From DATBAX01 sp963723765 (GTDB taxonomy: Bacteria; Acidobacteriota; Terriglobia; Terriglobales; Acidobacteriaceae), in NCBI GenBank assembly GCA_963723765.1, contig CAVRSD010000003.1, positions 496,001 to 560,000 of the forward strand: 64,000 nucleotides of DNA. Reading direction: 5' to 3'. Shown here one piece after another: positions 25,393-33,450 of this stretch. The position numbers were made by a program, and so were the translations under genes. Position 1 is the first letter of the stretch. Each line of letters opens with the position of its first letter. The notes below the pieces were generated by a model. The model was not told where the DNA came from. It searched no databases and saw only the letters and a program-made list of their open reading frames with translations.

Positions 25393-25650
25393 TTTAATTT
25401 CGCCCCATCAGGAAGTCAGTGCAACAACGATAGTTTAGAAATAATAGTGCACGTTCTTGGCCATACTCGAGAGTCCCGATCCCTGGACCACCGCCGATCA
25501 ACACTCTTGTTTTCAGTGCCATCCACAACACTTCATGCTGGGTTGTCGCGTGCAAAAGACGAAACCTGCAGGCTTGGACACGATGGTTTGACAATATTTG
25601 TCGTTTTGAGATTTTCAGGATCCGGCGTGGCGAGAAAGAATGTCTCAAAC
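25393..25650. other. Intergenic region between pilins 2 and 3
   Basis: No gene is supported here. It holds the sigma-54-like site of pilin 2 (25448-25463) and A/T-rich leader sequence. Apart from the terminator of pilin 3 at its far end nothing else is recognised. Confidence 0.6.
25448..25463 (-). promoter_or_regulatory. Sigma-54-like promoter upstream of pilin 2
   Basis: On the minus strand reads TGGCCAAGAACGTGCA: GG and GC are 10 bases apart as required, with TGGC and TGCA at the -24 and -12 boxes. The interior of the -24 box is off consensus. About 55 bases upstream of the start codon. Confidence 0.5.
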
Positions 25651-25688
25651 AAAAATAAAAGAGCATCGGATGTTGCCATCCGATGCTC
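25651..25688 (-). terminator. Terminator of pilin gene 3
   Basis: The 28-base stem-loop of pilin 2 is repeated exactly: 12-bp stem and TTGC loop, then TTTTATTTTTG on the minus strand. The shared sequence shows that the pilin duplication included its terminator. Confidence 0.93.
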
Positions 25689-25731
25689 CCGGCTCATACC
25701 CTCCCCCGAGTACTTTGCCCAAACGGTTAGA

Positions 25732-26235
25732 CTACTGGAGTACCGTGTAACCAGCGCAACCAGCATCGGTTGTCTGCTGGGTAGGCGTGGCAGTGTTGCT
25801 GGAACGAATGACTGCATCTTCGTTCGAGCAGAATGCACGCACACCAGACTGGTTATAGTTCTGTGGGATCGTGCTCACGGTCAGCGCGTTGGTGGCAACA
25901 CTGGTACCAACGGTCTGCGGGGTGGCGACGAACAGGTAGCCGCTCTTGGTGCCGAGGGCCAGGGTGTTGTCGATCAAGCAAGCCGCAGTCGCGGACAGGG
26001 TGCAAGGCGAACCGCTGCCGCCCAGAACGGACATCGACGCATAGCCGATGGTCGGATTGGCGGTCTGATAAGTAATTTCAGCAGTGTTGGTGGTACGAAC
26101 CGAAGCCACAGCAGACGACTCGTTAGCCGCAATGCGTGCGCGCAACAGGTTCGGAATGGCGATGGCAGCGATGATCAAAATGATCGCGACCACGATGAGC
26201 AACTCAATCAATGAAAAACCCTTCTGTTTCCGCAT
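25732..26235 (-). CDS. pilA: Type IV pilin, paralog 3
   Basis: 167 residues from the ATG at 26235 (GAGGG 8 bases upstream). The open frame reaches 26400, but the leader MRKQKG|FSLIELL begins here. Sequence is close to pilin 2; the main difference is the variable segment IATPHIGGSGTVTNTLT versus VATPQTVGTSVATNALT. The best candidate for the major pilin together with pilin 2. Confidence 0.95.
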   Translation of the reverse strand: MRKQKGFSLIELLIVVAIILIIAAIAIPNLLRARIAANESSAVASVRTTNTAEITYQTANPTIGYASMSVLGGSGSPCTLSATAACLIDNTLALGTKSGYLFVATPQTVGTSVATNALTVSTIPQNYNQSGVRAFCSNEDAVIRSSNTATPTQQTTDAGCAGYTVLQ

Positions 26236-26622
26236 CTCGTTTTCCCTCTTCTCCGAATGATTTAAATAGCTTGGTCTCTGTTGACCCAATTGCCGATTAT
26301 GTTCGCATTTTAGCCGCCACAAGCAGAAGTTACTAAGGGGTAGAGGGCCTCTGAGCCCTGATACTTTGTTTTCAGCGGGTTCGCGATCTTTCGTAACCAT
26401 AGGCCTGGACCAGAACCCGGCAACTCTCCTCCCGCGATGTCAGATTTTGTCTTAGGCCTGACAAGTTGTGTCAGTTTGGGACGCAGGCCTGAGACTCCTT
26501 AACCGATATACAAGGAACGAGGGAGCGGAACCGGCTTGCAGGAAAAGCCAGCCGAAGCGCCAGGGAGCAGCGGCCAAATTCGTCGTCGCCCTCTCAATAT
26601 CTTACAATGTTCCGATCTTCCT
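26236..26622. other. Divergent intergenic region, pilin 3 and Rieske oxygenase
   Basis: About 390 bases between divergently transcribed genes. Holds a sigma-54-like site for pilin 3 (26304-26319) and an inverted repeat TGACA-N5-TGTCA at 26459-26473 with several AGGCCTGA blocks around it. Otherwise no gene is supported. Confidence 0.55.
26304..26319 (-). promoter_or_regulatory. Sigma-54-like promoter upstream of pilin 3
   Basis: On the minus strand reads TGGCGGCTAAAATGCG: TGGC at -24 and TGC at -12 with the GG-N10-GC spacing. About 70 bases upstream of the start at 26235. Confidence 0.5.
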
Positions 26623-27711
26623 ATGCCCGCTTCCTCGAACAAGCTTCAGATTGATACTGACGTTGCTTCCGCCTGGTCGCTCCCGGCGCCCTTTTATACA
26701 GATGCCAAAACTCATGTTCTAGAGAAAGACAAGATTTTCGCCAAAACCTGGCAGGTGGTAGGACACCGGAACCAACTGGCGAATCCCGGCGATTTCTTCA
26801 CCACCGATCTTCAGGGCGAACCAATGCTATTGGTGCGGGGTACCGAGGGCGAATTGCGAGGCTTCTATAACGTTTGCAAGCATCGTGCCGGGCCGCCCGC
26901 CGAAGGGTGCGGTTCACGAAAGCTGTTTCGCTGCGGATACCACGGCTGGACTTATGGTCTCGATGGAAAACTCATCAGCGCCCCGGAATTTGAAAACGTT
27001 CAGGAATTCGATCGATCCTATTTCTCTCTCACCCCGGTGCGGGTCGATGAATGGTTCAATCTAATCTTCGTAAATCTGGATCCTAAGGCCGAGCCGCTCG
27101 TCCATAGTCTTGGCGAATTGCCCAGGCAGGCGGAACGTTTCGGATTTGGCGGAATGAAATTATTCGAGCGCCGCACCTACGAGATGAAATGCAATTGGAA
27201 AACCTACGTCGATAACTATCTCGAAGGGTATCACCTGCCCAGCGTTCATCCCGGACTGAATCGCGAATTGGATTACAACGCGTACACGGTTGAACCTTAC
27301 GCCCGGCATGTGCGCCAGTTCAGTCCGATTCGTGGGACACAAGCCGGGGACACCACGCCTCGCCGCTATCAGGAAACCAGCGAAGATCTCACCACCGACT
27401 ATTTCTGGATTTTCCCCAACTGGATGCTGAACTGCTATCCCGACAATGTTTCGCTGAACATTGTTTTGCCAGTGGATGCGGAACGATCCCTGGCGATCTT
27501 CGAGTGGTATTTACCGGAGAAGGATTTTGGCAGTCCGGCGGCCAAAGCCTCGGTCGAATTCAGCGATCAAATTCAGATCGAAGATGTTGCTATTTGCGAA
27601 ACCGTGCAAAAGAACCTGCATTCACACAGCTATGAGCGGGGAAGATACAGCGTGAAGCAGGAGAAAGGCGTACACGCTTTCCACCGCATGTATGCGGAAA
27701 TCATGCGGTGA
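26623..27711 (+). CDS. Rieske-type ring-hydroxylating oxygenase, alpha subunit
   Basis: 362 residues from the ATG at 26623. The Rieske 2Fe-2S site is C-x-H-x16-C-x2-H (CKHRAG about residue 85; CGYHGWTY about 104). The C-terminal domain carries the mononuclear iron site: the bridging-type acidic residue and two His in NYLEGYHLPSVHP, and an Asp in EDVAICETVQKN. Resembles the choline/carnitine monooxygenase subgroup more than biphenyl-type enzymes, but the substrate is not known. No ferredoxin or reductase gene is adjacent, so electrons must come from elsewhere. Confidence 0.88.
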   Translation: MPASSNKLQIDTDVASAWSLPAPFYTDAKTHVLEKDKIFAKTWQVVGHRNQLANPGDFFTTDLQGEPMLLVRGTEGELRGFYNVCKHRAGPPAEGCGSRKLFRCGYHGWTYGLDGKLISAPEFENVQEFDRSYFSLTPVRVDEWFNLIFVNLDPKAEPLVHSLGELPRQAERFGFGGMKLFERRTYEMKCNWKTYVDNYLEGYHLPSVHPGLNRELDYNAYTVEPYARHVRQFSPIRGTQAGDTTPRRYQETSEDLTTDYFWIFPNWMLNCYPDNVSLNIVLPVDAERSLAIFEWYLPEKDFGSPAAKASVEFSDQIQIEDVAICETVQKNLHSHSYERGRYSVKQEKGVHAFHRMYAEIMR

Positions 27712-27796
27712 GAACTTCATTTCTGGAACGGGCAAATCGTCGTCGATGACATGCGTAACGTAAATCTCTGGTGACAGATGTGATTAAATCCCTTCA

Positions 27797-29683
27797 GTGC
27801 CGAATGCTCCTCAAACCACGTCGATGGCTTCTGGTAAAGACCAGGATATTTTTTCCTCGCCCGGGAAACGCACGTTCGTTCTTTGCCTGCTTTTGGCGAT
27901 ACTGACACTGGTGCTTTACAACTCAGTCTCCCATTTTCAATTCGTCAATTTTGATGATGAAGACTACGTTACGAAGAATCTTCACGTTCAACAGGGATTG
28001 ACCTGGGACACCGTCTGCTGGGCGTTTAGCAGCACGGAGGCCGCGAACTGGCACCCGCTCACCTGGATTTCCCATGCCCTTGATTACCAGCTTTTTCATC
28101 TGAACCCGTCGGGCCACCATTACGTAAACCTGTTACTACACACTAGCAACGTTGTCTTGCTGTTCCTCTTGCTCCAGCGCGGGACTGGCAGGACCTGGCC
28201 GAGTTTGATGGTGGCAGCACTCTTTGCGGTTCATCCCATCAACGTGGAGTCGGTGGCTTGGGTGGCGGAACGTAAGAATGTGCTTAGTACACTCTTTTTC
28301 CTGCTGGCGGTTGGCGCGTACGGATGGTACGCGCGCAAGCCGGATATCAAACGCTATCTGCTTGTCGCATTCATGTTTGCCATGGGATTGATGTCGAAAC
28401 CTATGGTCATTACCTTGCCGTTTGTCCTGCTTCTTTTGGATTATTGGCCGCTGGGACGCATGAATTTCTCGGGCGAAGGTAAAGCTGTACTGGGCAAGGA
28501 TCTCCAATCTGGAATTCCCGCGCAGACTTTTCTGCGATTGCTTTTAGAAAAAACCCCACTCCTCTTGCTTTCCGTTGCGAGCGCCATCATTACACTGGTG
28601 GCGCAGAGTAACGCCAAAGCGGTGAAGATGGATCTCCCTTTTTCGGCAAAACTGGGAAACGCGATCATCTCTTACGGGTTGTATCTGGGCAAGGCAGTTT
28701 GGCCAGCGAATCTAGCCGCGATGTATCCCCATCAAGGCGATTCCATCTCCAGTTGGAAGATTGCAGTTTCAGCAATTTGCCTGTTGGTGGTAACGGCTGG
28801 CGTATTCAAGCTACGGCGTTATCGTTATCTCGTCGTGGGATGGCTTTGGCTTCTGGGCACCCTGGTACCGGTGATCGGCTTGGTGCAGGTGGGTGAGCAA
28901 GCGATGGCCGATCGTTATGCGTATATCCCTTTCATGGGTCTATTCGTCGCGGTGGTTTGGGGAGTCGCAGACTGGGCCGACGCGAGCAAAGTCTCGTCGA
29001 AACTACTGGCGGTGGTTGGAATCGCAGTTATAGTCGTACTTTCCTCGATCACCTATGTTCAGGAATATTACTGGCATGACAGCGTGATGCTGTGGTCGCA
29101 CGCCATCGCCGTTACAAGGCCGAATTTCATAGCCCAGGACAATCTTGGTGTGGCTCTGGTTTCCCTGGGGAAGGTGGCCGAGGCGACGCCACATTTCCAG
29201 ACTGCGGTTCAGATCAATCCGCTGGATCCGATCGGCCAATTGAATGTGGGAATTGATGAGCAGTTGCACGGCAAGGTGAGAGAGTCGATTGGCCGCTATT
29301 GGGTCGTGTTAAAGCAAACTCCGGATCTAAGATTCAAAGTCTTTGCCTATGAGAACCTCGGTTCGGCCTACCGCACACTGGGGGATTATGTTCAGGCTCG
29401 CTCCAGTTACGAGTCGGCCTTACAATTATCCCCTGCTGACGCGTTCGCACTGGTTGGCCTTGGAATTGTGGCGCAGAAGTCCGGAGACTTTCCCCAGGCC
29501 ACGGAATACTACTCGCGAGCGGTCAAACTACAGCCCAGTGCCGTGGGATACCTATTACTGGCGCAAGCCTTCGAGAAAATGGGCCGCATGGACGAAGCCC
29601 AGGCAGCTTCGGAGCAAGCGCAGACACTCTCTACCAATCTGGATCAAGCCCGGCAAAACATGAACCGTCTGCTCATGGAGTAA
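27797..29683 (+). CDS. Multipass membrane protein with C-terminal TPR repeats
   Basis: 628 residues from the GTG at 27797 (ATG at 27824 is an alternative). About ten membrane helices in the first 430 residues with the loop FVNFDDEDYVTKN after the first helix, WHPLTWISHALDYQLFHLNP, and HPINVESVAWVAERKNVLS. This is the arrangement of the TMTC-like/PMT-C-fold family of predicted glycosyltransferases. From about residue 450 TPR repeats follow (ARSSYESALQLSPADAFALV, ATEYYSRAVKLQPSA). Likely modifies secreted proteins with sugars, but the reaction is inferred. Confidence 0.8.
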   Translation: MPNAPQTTSMASGKDQDIFSSPGKRTFVLCLLLAILTLVLYNSVSHFQFVNFDDEDYVTKNLHVQQGLTWDTVCWAFSSTEAANWHPLTWISHALDYQLFHLNPSGHHYVNLLLHTSNVVLLFLLLQRGTGRTWPSLMVAALFAVHPINVESVAWVAERKNVLSTLFFLLAVGAYGWYARKPDIKRYLLVAFMFAMGLMSKPMVITLPFVLLLLDYWPLGRMNFSGEGKAVLGKDLQSGIPAQTFLRLLLEKTPLLLLSVASAIITLVAQSNAKAVKMDLPFSAKLGNAIISYGLYLGKAVWPANLAAMYPHQGDSISSWKIAVSAICLLVVTAGVFKLRRYRYLVVGWLWLLGTLVPVIGLVQVGEQAMADRYAYIPFMGLFVAVVWGVADWADASKVSSKLLAVVGIAVIVVLSSITYVQEYYWHDSVMLWSHAIAVTRPNFIAQDNLGVALVSLGKVAEATPHFQTAVQINPLDPIGQLNVGIDEQLHGKVRESIGRYWVVLKQTPDLRFKVFAYENLGSAYRTLGDYVQARSSYESALQLSPADAFALVGLGIVAQKSGDFPQATEYYSRAVKLQPSAVGYLLLAQAFEKMGRMDEAQAASEQAQTLSTNLDQARQNMNRLLME

Positions 29684-29690
29684 GAAAACT

Positions 29691-30851
29691 TCAACTCACC
29701 TTCAGCAGCAGACAGGTAATGTCATCGTGCTGTGGAGTGGCCCCTACAAATATATCCAGATCGCCCATGATGCGGCGCAACAGCTCATCGGGTGTTGTGG
29801 CTGCGCCCGTGGCCAGTACCTGCAGCAGTCGATCTTCTCCGTATTCTTCGCCCTGAACGTTCATGGCTTCAATAACGCCATCGGTGAAGATCACCAGCCA
29901 GTCGCCCGGCTGCAAAATCACTTCTCCGGATTGATAAGGCGCAGCGGGCAGAATGCCAAAGGGCACTCCACCATTGGTCAGACGTTCAACTGCGCCAGAA
30001 CTCCGTCGCAGCATGGGGGCGTTGTGTCCGGCATTGATGTAAGTCAGAGCCCGGCTCCCAGGCATGAATTCTGCGAGAAAAGCAGTGGTAAAACGCAGGC
30101 CGCTCTGGCTGTTGGAACAGGCGTATTGGTTCATCCCGGCAACCAGTTCCGCCAGCGAACAGGGAGTGACCGAAAGCGTTTTCAGGCTCGCCTGGAAGGT
30201 GGCCATCAACAAAGCCGCAGGAATGCTTTTGCCGGCGACGTCGGCGACGGCGATCAGGAACGACGATTCGCCGGGTGTCGAAGGCGTACGTGCAAACACG
30301 TCGTAATAGTCTCCAGCAACGGTATTCGCAGGCCGCGTGGCGAAGGCGATGCCCAATCCAGGCACTTCCGGTGGATTGGCCGGCAGAAGCCAGCTCTGGA
30401 TGTCGCGTGCAATCTCGAGATCACGCTTCATGACCACGCGATCGGCGATTTCCAGCATCAGGAGAATAAACAGCAGAGCCCCACCATAAAAGCGAAGATC
30501 GAACTCGACGACTTCCACATCGTTGCTCTTGCCGTGATAACTGAAGCCGCCGCTGGGGAAAATCAAGAGAATGACGCCGAGCAGCAACAACACGCGGCGC
30601 GCAGGGGTCAGCTTTTCCAGGATCGCCCACATGAGTTCGTGAGCGGTATGCCAGAAGTTGTGCTTGCGGGTCTCCTCGGGTGCTCGAGCATCGAAATCTT
30701 TGCGATAGAACCGGTAACTGGCGCGGGCGTCGGTGTGAAACTGTTTCCAGAGCTGGCTGATTTCAAGGCCATCGGTGACTCGCTGCCAAAATAGGTGCAA
30801 ATGCATCCAGGGCTGGTTTGGGCGTTTGGGCGGTTGCGGAGGGGATGGCAT
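29691..30851 (-). CDS. Membrane-bound PP2C-type phosphatase, SpoIIE/RsbU family
   Basis: 386 residues. A cytoplasmic start, then two or three helices (RRVLLLLGVILLIF, GGALLFILLMLEIA), then a linker typical of RsbU (MKRDLEIARDIQSWLLP). The phosphatase core shows the metal-binding residues in GDYYDVF, IAVADVAGKS and FTDGVIEA...HDDITCLLLK. Such enzymes dephosphorylate anti-anti-sigma factors in partner-switching pathways. No cognate partner genes are next to it. Confidence 0.9.
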   Translation of the reverse strand: MPSPPQPPKRPNQPWMHLHLFWQRVTDGLEISQLWKQFHTDARASYRFYRKDFDARAPEETRKHNFWHTAHELMWAILEKLTPARRVLLLLGVILLIFPSGGFSYHGKSNDVEVVEFDLRFYGGALLFILLMLEIADRVVMKRDLEIARDIQSWLLPANPPEVPGLGIAFATRPANTVAGDYYDVFARTPSTPGESSFLIAVADVAGKSIPAALLMATFQASLKTLSVTPCSLAELVAGMNQYACSNSQSGLRFTTAFLAEFMPGSRALTYINAGHNAPMLRRSSGAVERLTNGGVPFGILPAAPYQSGEVILQPGDWLVIFTDGVIEAMNVQGEEYGEDRLLQVLATGAATTPDELLRRIMGDLDIFVGATPQHDDITCLLLKVS

Positions 30852-30896
30852 TTGAGTGAGCAGCGATTATAGTCGAGACTATCGGCCCGGGCAGAC

Positions 30897-31898
30897 TCAG
30901 AACAAACCGAGCTGTGCTTCGGTCTGAGATTTTGACTGGATTTCGCGGCGATAGCGTTCGAAGCGATTACCCAGGCCATGCTTCTCACGAAGTCTCTGCA
31001 TGAGTTCCGCAATCCGTTTCTGGTAGGGTTCTTTGACGAATGCCCGGTCTCTGTAGCGTTCCTCATAACTTGCCACCAGTTGCGGAAACTCTTTCTCCAG
31101 GAAAGGCATGAAGACGGCCGCCGAACAGGGTTTTAAAAACAAAGGATTGGCAAAAATATGTTTGGCCCCAGCTTCGGCTGCGGCACACACCAGGGCTTCC
31201 AAATCGCGAGGTGAATCGGTTATTCCGGGGAGAACCGGAGCACCACTCACTCCAGCTGAGATTCCCGCGGCGTTTAGCTTGCGCAGGGCTTCCAGACGCA
31301 GGTCTGGCCGCGGCGCTCGGGGTTCCAGAATGCGGGCGAGATCCGTATTCAGAGTCGTAATGGTAATGTTCACGAACAGTCGATTGTTTTTGGCAATCTC
31401 GGTCAGTACGTCGATGTCGCGCACAATGAGGTTGGATTTTGTAATAATGCCCATCTGCAATCCGCTGTGCCGGGCCAGTTCTTCCAGAATTCCCCGGGTA
31501 ACTTCAAACTGCCGTTCGGCGGGCTGGTAGGGGTCAGTCGCGGCTCCGATGGCAATGTCGTCGCCGGGTTTTACTCGGCGCAATTCCTGCCGCAGCAGAT
31601 CGGCGGCATGTTGTTTTACATAAATCTTGCGCTCGAAGTCGAGGCCGTCGCGCATTTCCATGAATTCGTGGGTGTAACGGGCGTAGCAATATTTGCAGGC
31701 AAATTCGCAACCTCGATAGGGATTAATTGTCCAACCGAAGTGGACGCGTGTGCTGGTACAACGATTCAACAGGGAGCGGACCGGCAGAGTGAAGTATTCG
31801 ACATCATGCCCTTCACGCAAAGATTCGCCCTGGGCCGCCAGTCGGGCAATACCGATCAGCTTGGGTGCAGGATCGCCGAATAAGGGAAGATTACGCAT
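30897..31898 (-). CDS. Radical SAM protein, spore photoproduct lyase/SplB-like family
   Basis: 333 residues. Radical SAM Cys motif C-x3-C-x2-C at CEFACKYC (residues 64-71), after INPYRG, which is characteristic of the COG1533 DNA-repair-photolyase group. Also AIGAATDPYQPAERQ and NITITTLNTDLARILEPRAP. The COG1533 proteins are annotated after spore photoproduct lyase but most have no proven substrate. Not a spore former, so true SPL activity is doubtful. Confidence 0.85.
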   Translation of the reverse strand: MRNLPLFGDPAPKLIGIARLAAQGESLREGHDVEYFTLPVRSLLNRCTSTRVHFGWTINPYRGCEFACKYCYARYTHEFMEMRDGLDFERKIYVKQHAADLLRQELRRVKPGDDIAIGAATDPYQPAERQFEVTRGILEELARHSGLQMGIITKSNLIVRDIDVLTEIAKNNRLFVNITITTLNTDLARILEPRAPRPDLRLEALRKLNAAGISAGVSGAPVLPGITDSPRDLEALVCAAAEAGAKHIFANPLFLKPCSAAVFMPFLEKEFPQLVASYEERYRDRAFVKEPYQKRIAELMQRLREKHGLGNRFERYRREIQSKSQTEAQLGLF

Positions 31899-32248
31899 TT
31901 AATATTTCGCCTTTTGTTCGCCATCACTAAAATCGAGAATAGTCTTACACGATGGCACTGTCAACAGCGATTTAGGCACGGCGGTAAAGTTTCCGGAGTG
32001 GAGTTCGCTGGCGATGAGAAATATTTAATTCCAACTCCGGTCAAGCCGTCCGCAACAAGTTTGCATCCTAGTTAAGTATTGGGAAGCTCGGGTTTGTCAC
32101 GGACAGCGTTAAAAAAATGAGTTACTTTTGTTTTCCGGGTCCATCAGTCGGCGGTGGCTTTCAGGTCTGGGATGTTGCACGATGGTGGAGTTAGGATTGC
32201 TGCAGGATTCAGCGATGTGATAGGAAATCTGGGAGAGCGGAAGTCAAT
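31899..32248. other. Intergenic region without recognised features
   Basis: About 350 bases between divergent genes. AT-richer than the flanks and presumably holds both promoters, but no convincing -35/-10 pair, terminator or RNA is seen. Confidence 0.5.
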
Positions 32249-32254
32249 TTGTTC

Positions 32255-33340
32255 ATGGCCCTCCAATTCAAGTTTGTACTGATAGTTTTAACGGTTATCG
32301 CCGTAGGTTACGCGCCTTGCTTGGGACAAACTCCTCAGCAACCGTCCGTGCCTGCCCCTGAACCACGCTCAGCTGGGGAACAGACACCCGCTCAGCAATC
32401 GTCGGGAGGTATCAGCGGAACGGTGGTTGATCAGAGTGGGGCCGTGGTCGCCGCTGCGCAGGTGAAACTCACCCAGAAAGATCCGTCCCTCCCCGGCCCA
32501 TCCGTCGGACAACAAACGCCCTCGGGTGACGATGGACAATTCTCCTTCGCCGCCGTCGCTCCCGGCGCTTTCCAGCTCACCGTAACGTCCGCGGGTTTCG
32601 CGACGCAAACATTTTTCGGATTCCTGCATTCGGGCGAGAGCCAAATTGTCCCGGAAATCAAGTTGGAGCTTGCCGCCATCAGCACCGATGTCGAAGTTGG
32701 ACTGACGCGGACCGAAGTGGCGGAAGAAGAGATTAAGGTCGAGGAAAAGCAACGTGTATTCGGGGTCCTGCCAAATTTCTATGTCAGCTACGCCCCTGAT
32801 GCGTCTCCGCTGACTTCGAAGCAAAAGTTCGAAATTGCCTGGAAGACAGTGATTGATCCGGCCACCTTGATATTTGTGGGGGGGGCTGCGGGAATCGAGC
32901 AGGCGCAAAATCACTTCAAAGAATATGGGCAAGGCGCACAAGGTTACGGACAGCGCTTCGGGGCCGGCTACGCCGACACCATCACAAGCACATTCATCGG
33001 AAGCGCCCTACTGCCATCGCTTCTAAAACAAGACCCGAGATATTTCTACAAGGGAATTGGGAGCGCGCGCTCACGGTTTCTCTATGCGGTTGCCAATTCA
33101 TTTATCTGTAAAGGCGACAATGGACACTGGCAGGTAAGTTACTCGAATATCCTGGGAAGTCTCGCCGCGGGCGGCATTTCCAACCTTTACTATCCGGCGC
33201 AGGATCGCAACGGCGCAGGGTTGACCTTCGAAAACGCCGCCATCGGGATTGGCGCCACTGCGGCGGCCAATCTCTTTCAAGAATTCCTTGTCCGCAGATT
33301 GACGCCGAAGGCTTCTCACCAGAACCCAGGTAAACCGTAA
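32255..33340 (+). CDS. Secreted protein with carboxypeptidase-regulatory-like N-terminal domain
   Basis: 361 residues from the ATG at 32255 (a TTG at 32249 is possible). Signal peptide (LQFKFVLIVLTVIAVGYAPCLG), a Pro/Gln-rich linker, then a CarboxypepD_reg-like domain: GGISGTVVDQSGAVVAAAQV to LTVTSAGFATQTF. The C-terminal 190 residues (NFYVSYAPDASPLTSKQKFEIAWKTV... and LLKQDPRYFYKGIGS) form a second conserved-looking domain of unknown function. Probably secreted or outer-membrane associated. Confidence 0.75.
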   Translation: MALQFKFVLIVLTVIAVGYAPCLGQTPQQPSVPAPEPRSAGEQTPAQQSSGGISGTVVDQSGAVVAAAQVKLTQKDPSLPGPSVGQQTPSGDDGQFSFAAVAPGAFQLTVTSAGFATQTFFGFLHSGESQIVPEIKLELAAISTDVEVGLTRTEVAEEEIKVEEKQRVFGVLPNFYVSYAPDASPLTSKQKFEIAWKTVIDPATLIFVGGAAGIEQAQNHFKEYGQGAQGYGQRFGAGYADTITSTFIGSALLPSLLKQDPRYFYKGIGSARSRFLYAVANSFICKGDNGHWQVSYSNILGSLAAGGISNLYYPAQDRNGAGLTFENAAIGIGATAAANLFQEFLVRRLTPKASHQNPGKP

Positions 33341-33450
33341 ACCGGGATCGGCGGACTTAGCAAAAAATCGCAATTGCAACAGCATGTAGGTAAGAGTGAA
33401 GTTGCCTGCTTACAACAGCAATGCAAGACATCGCCCATAGAGATTGTGGA

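Noticed and set aside
29727..30794. 355-codon open frame opposite the phosphatase gene
   Set aside because: Antisense to a well-supported SpoIIE-type phosphatase and without a protein-like pattern.
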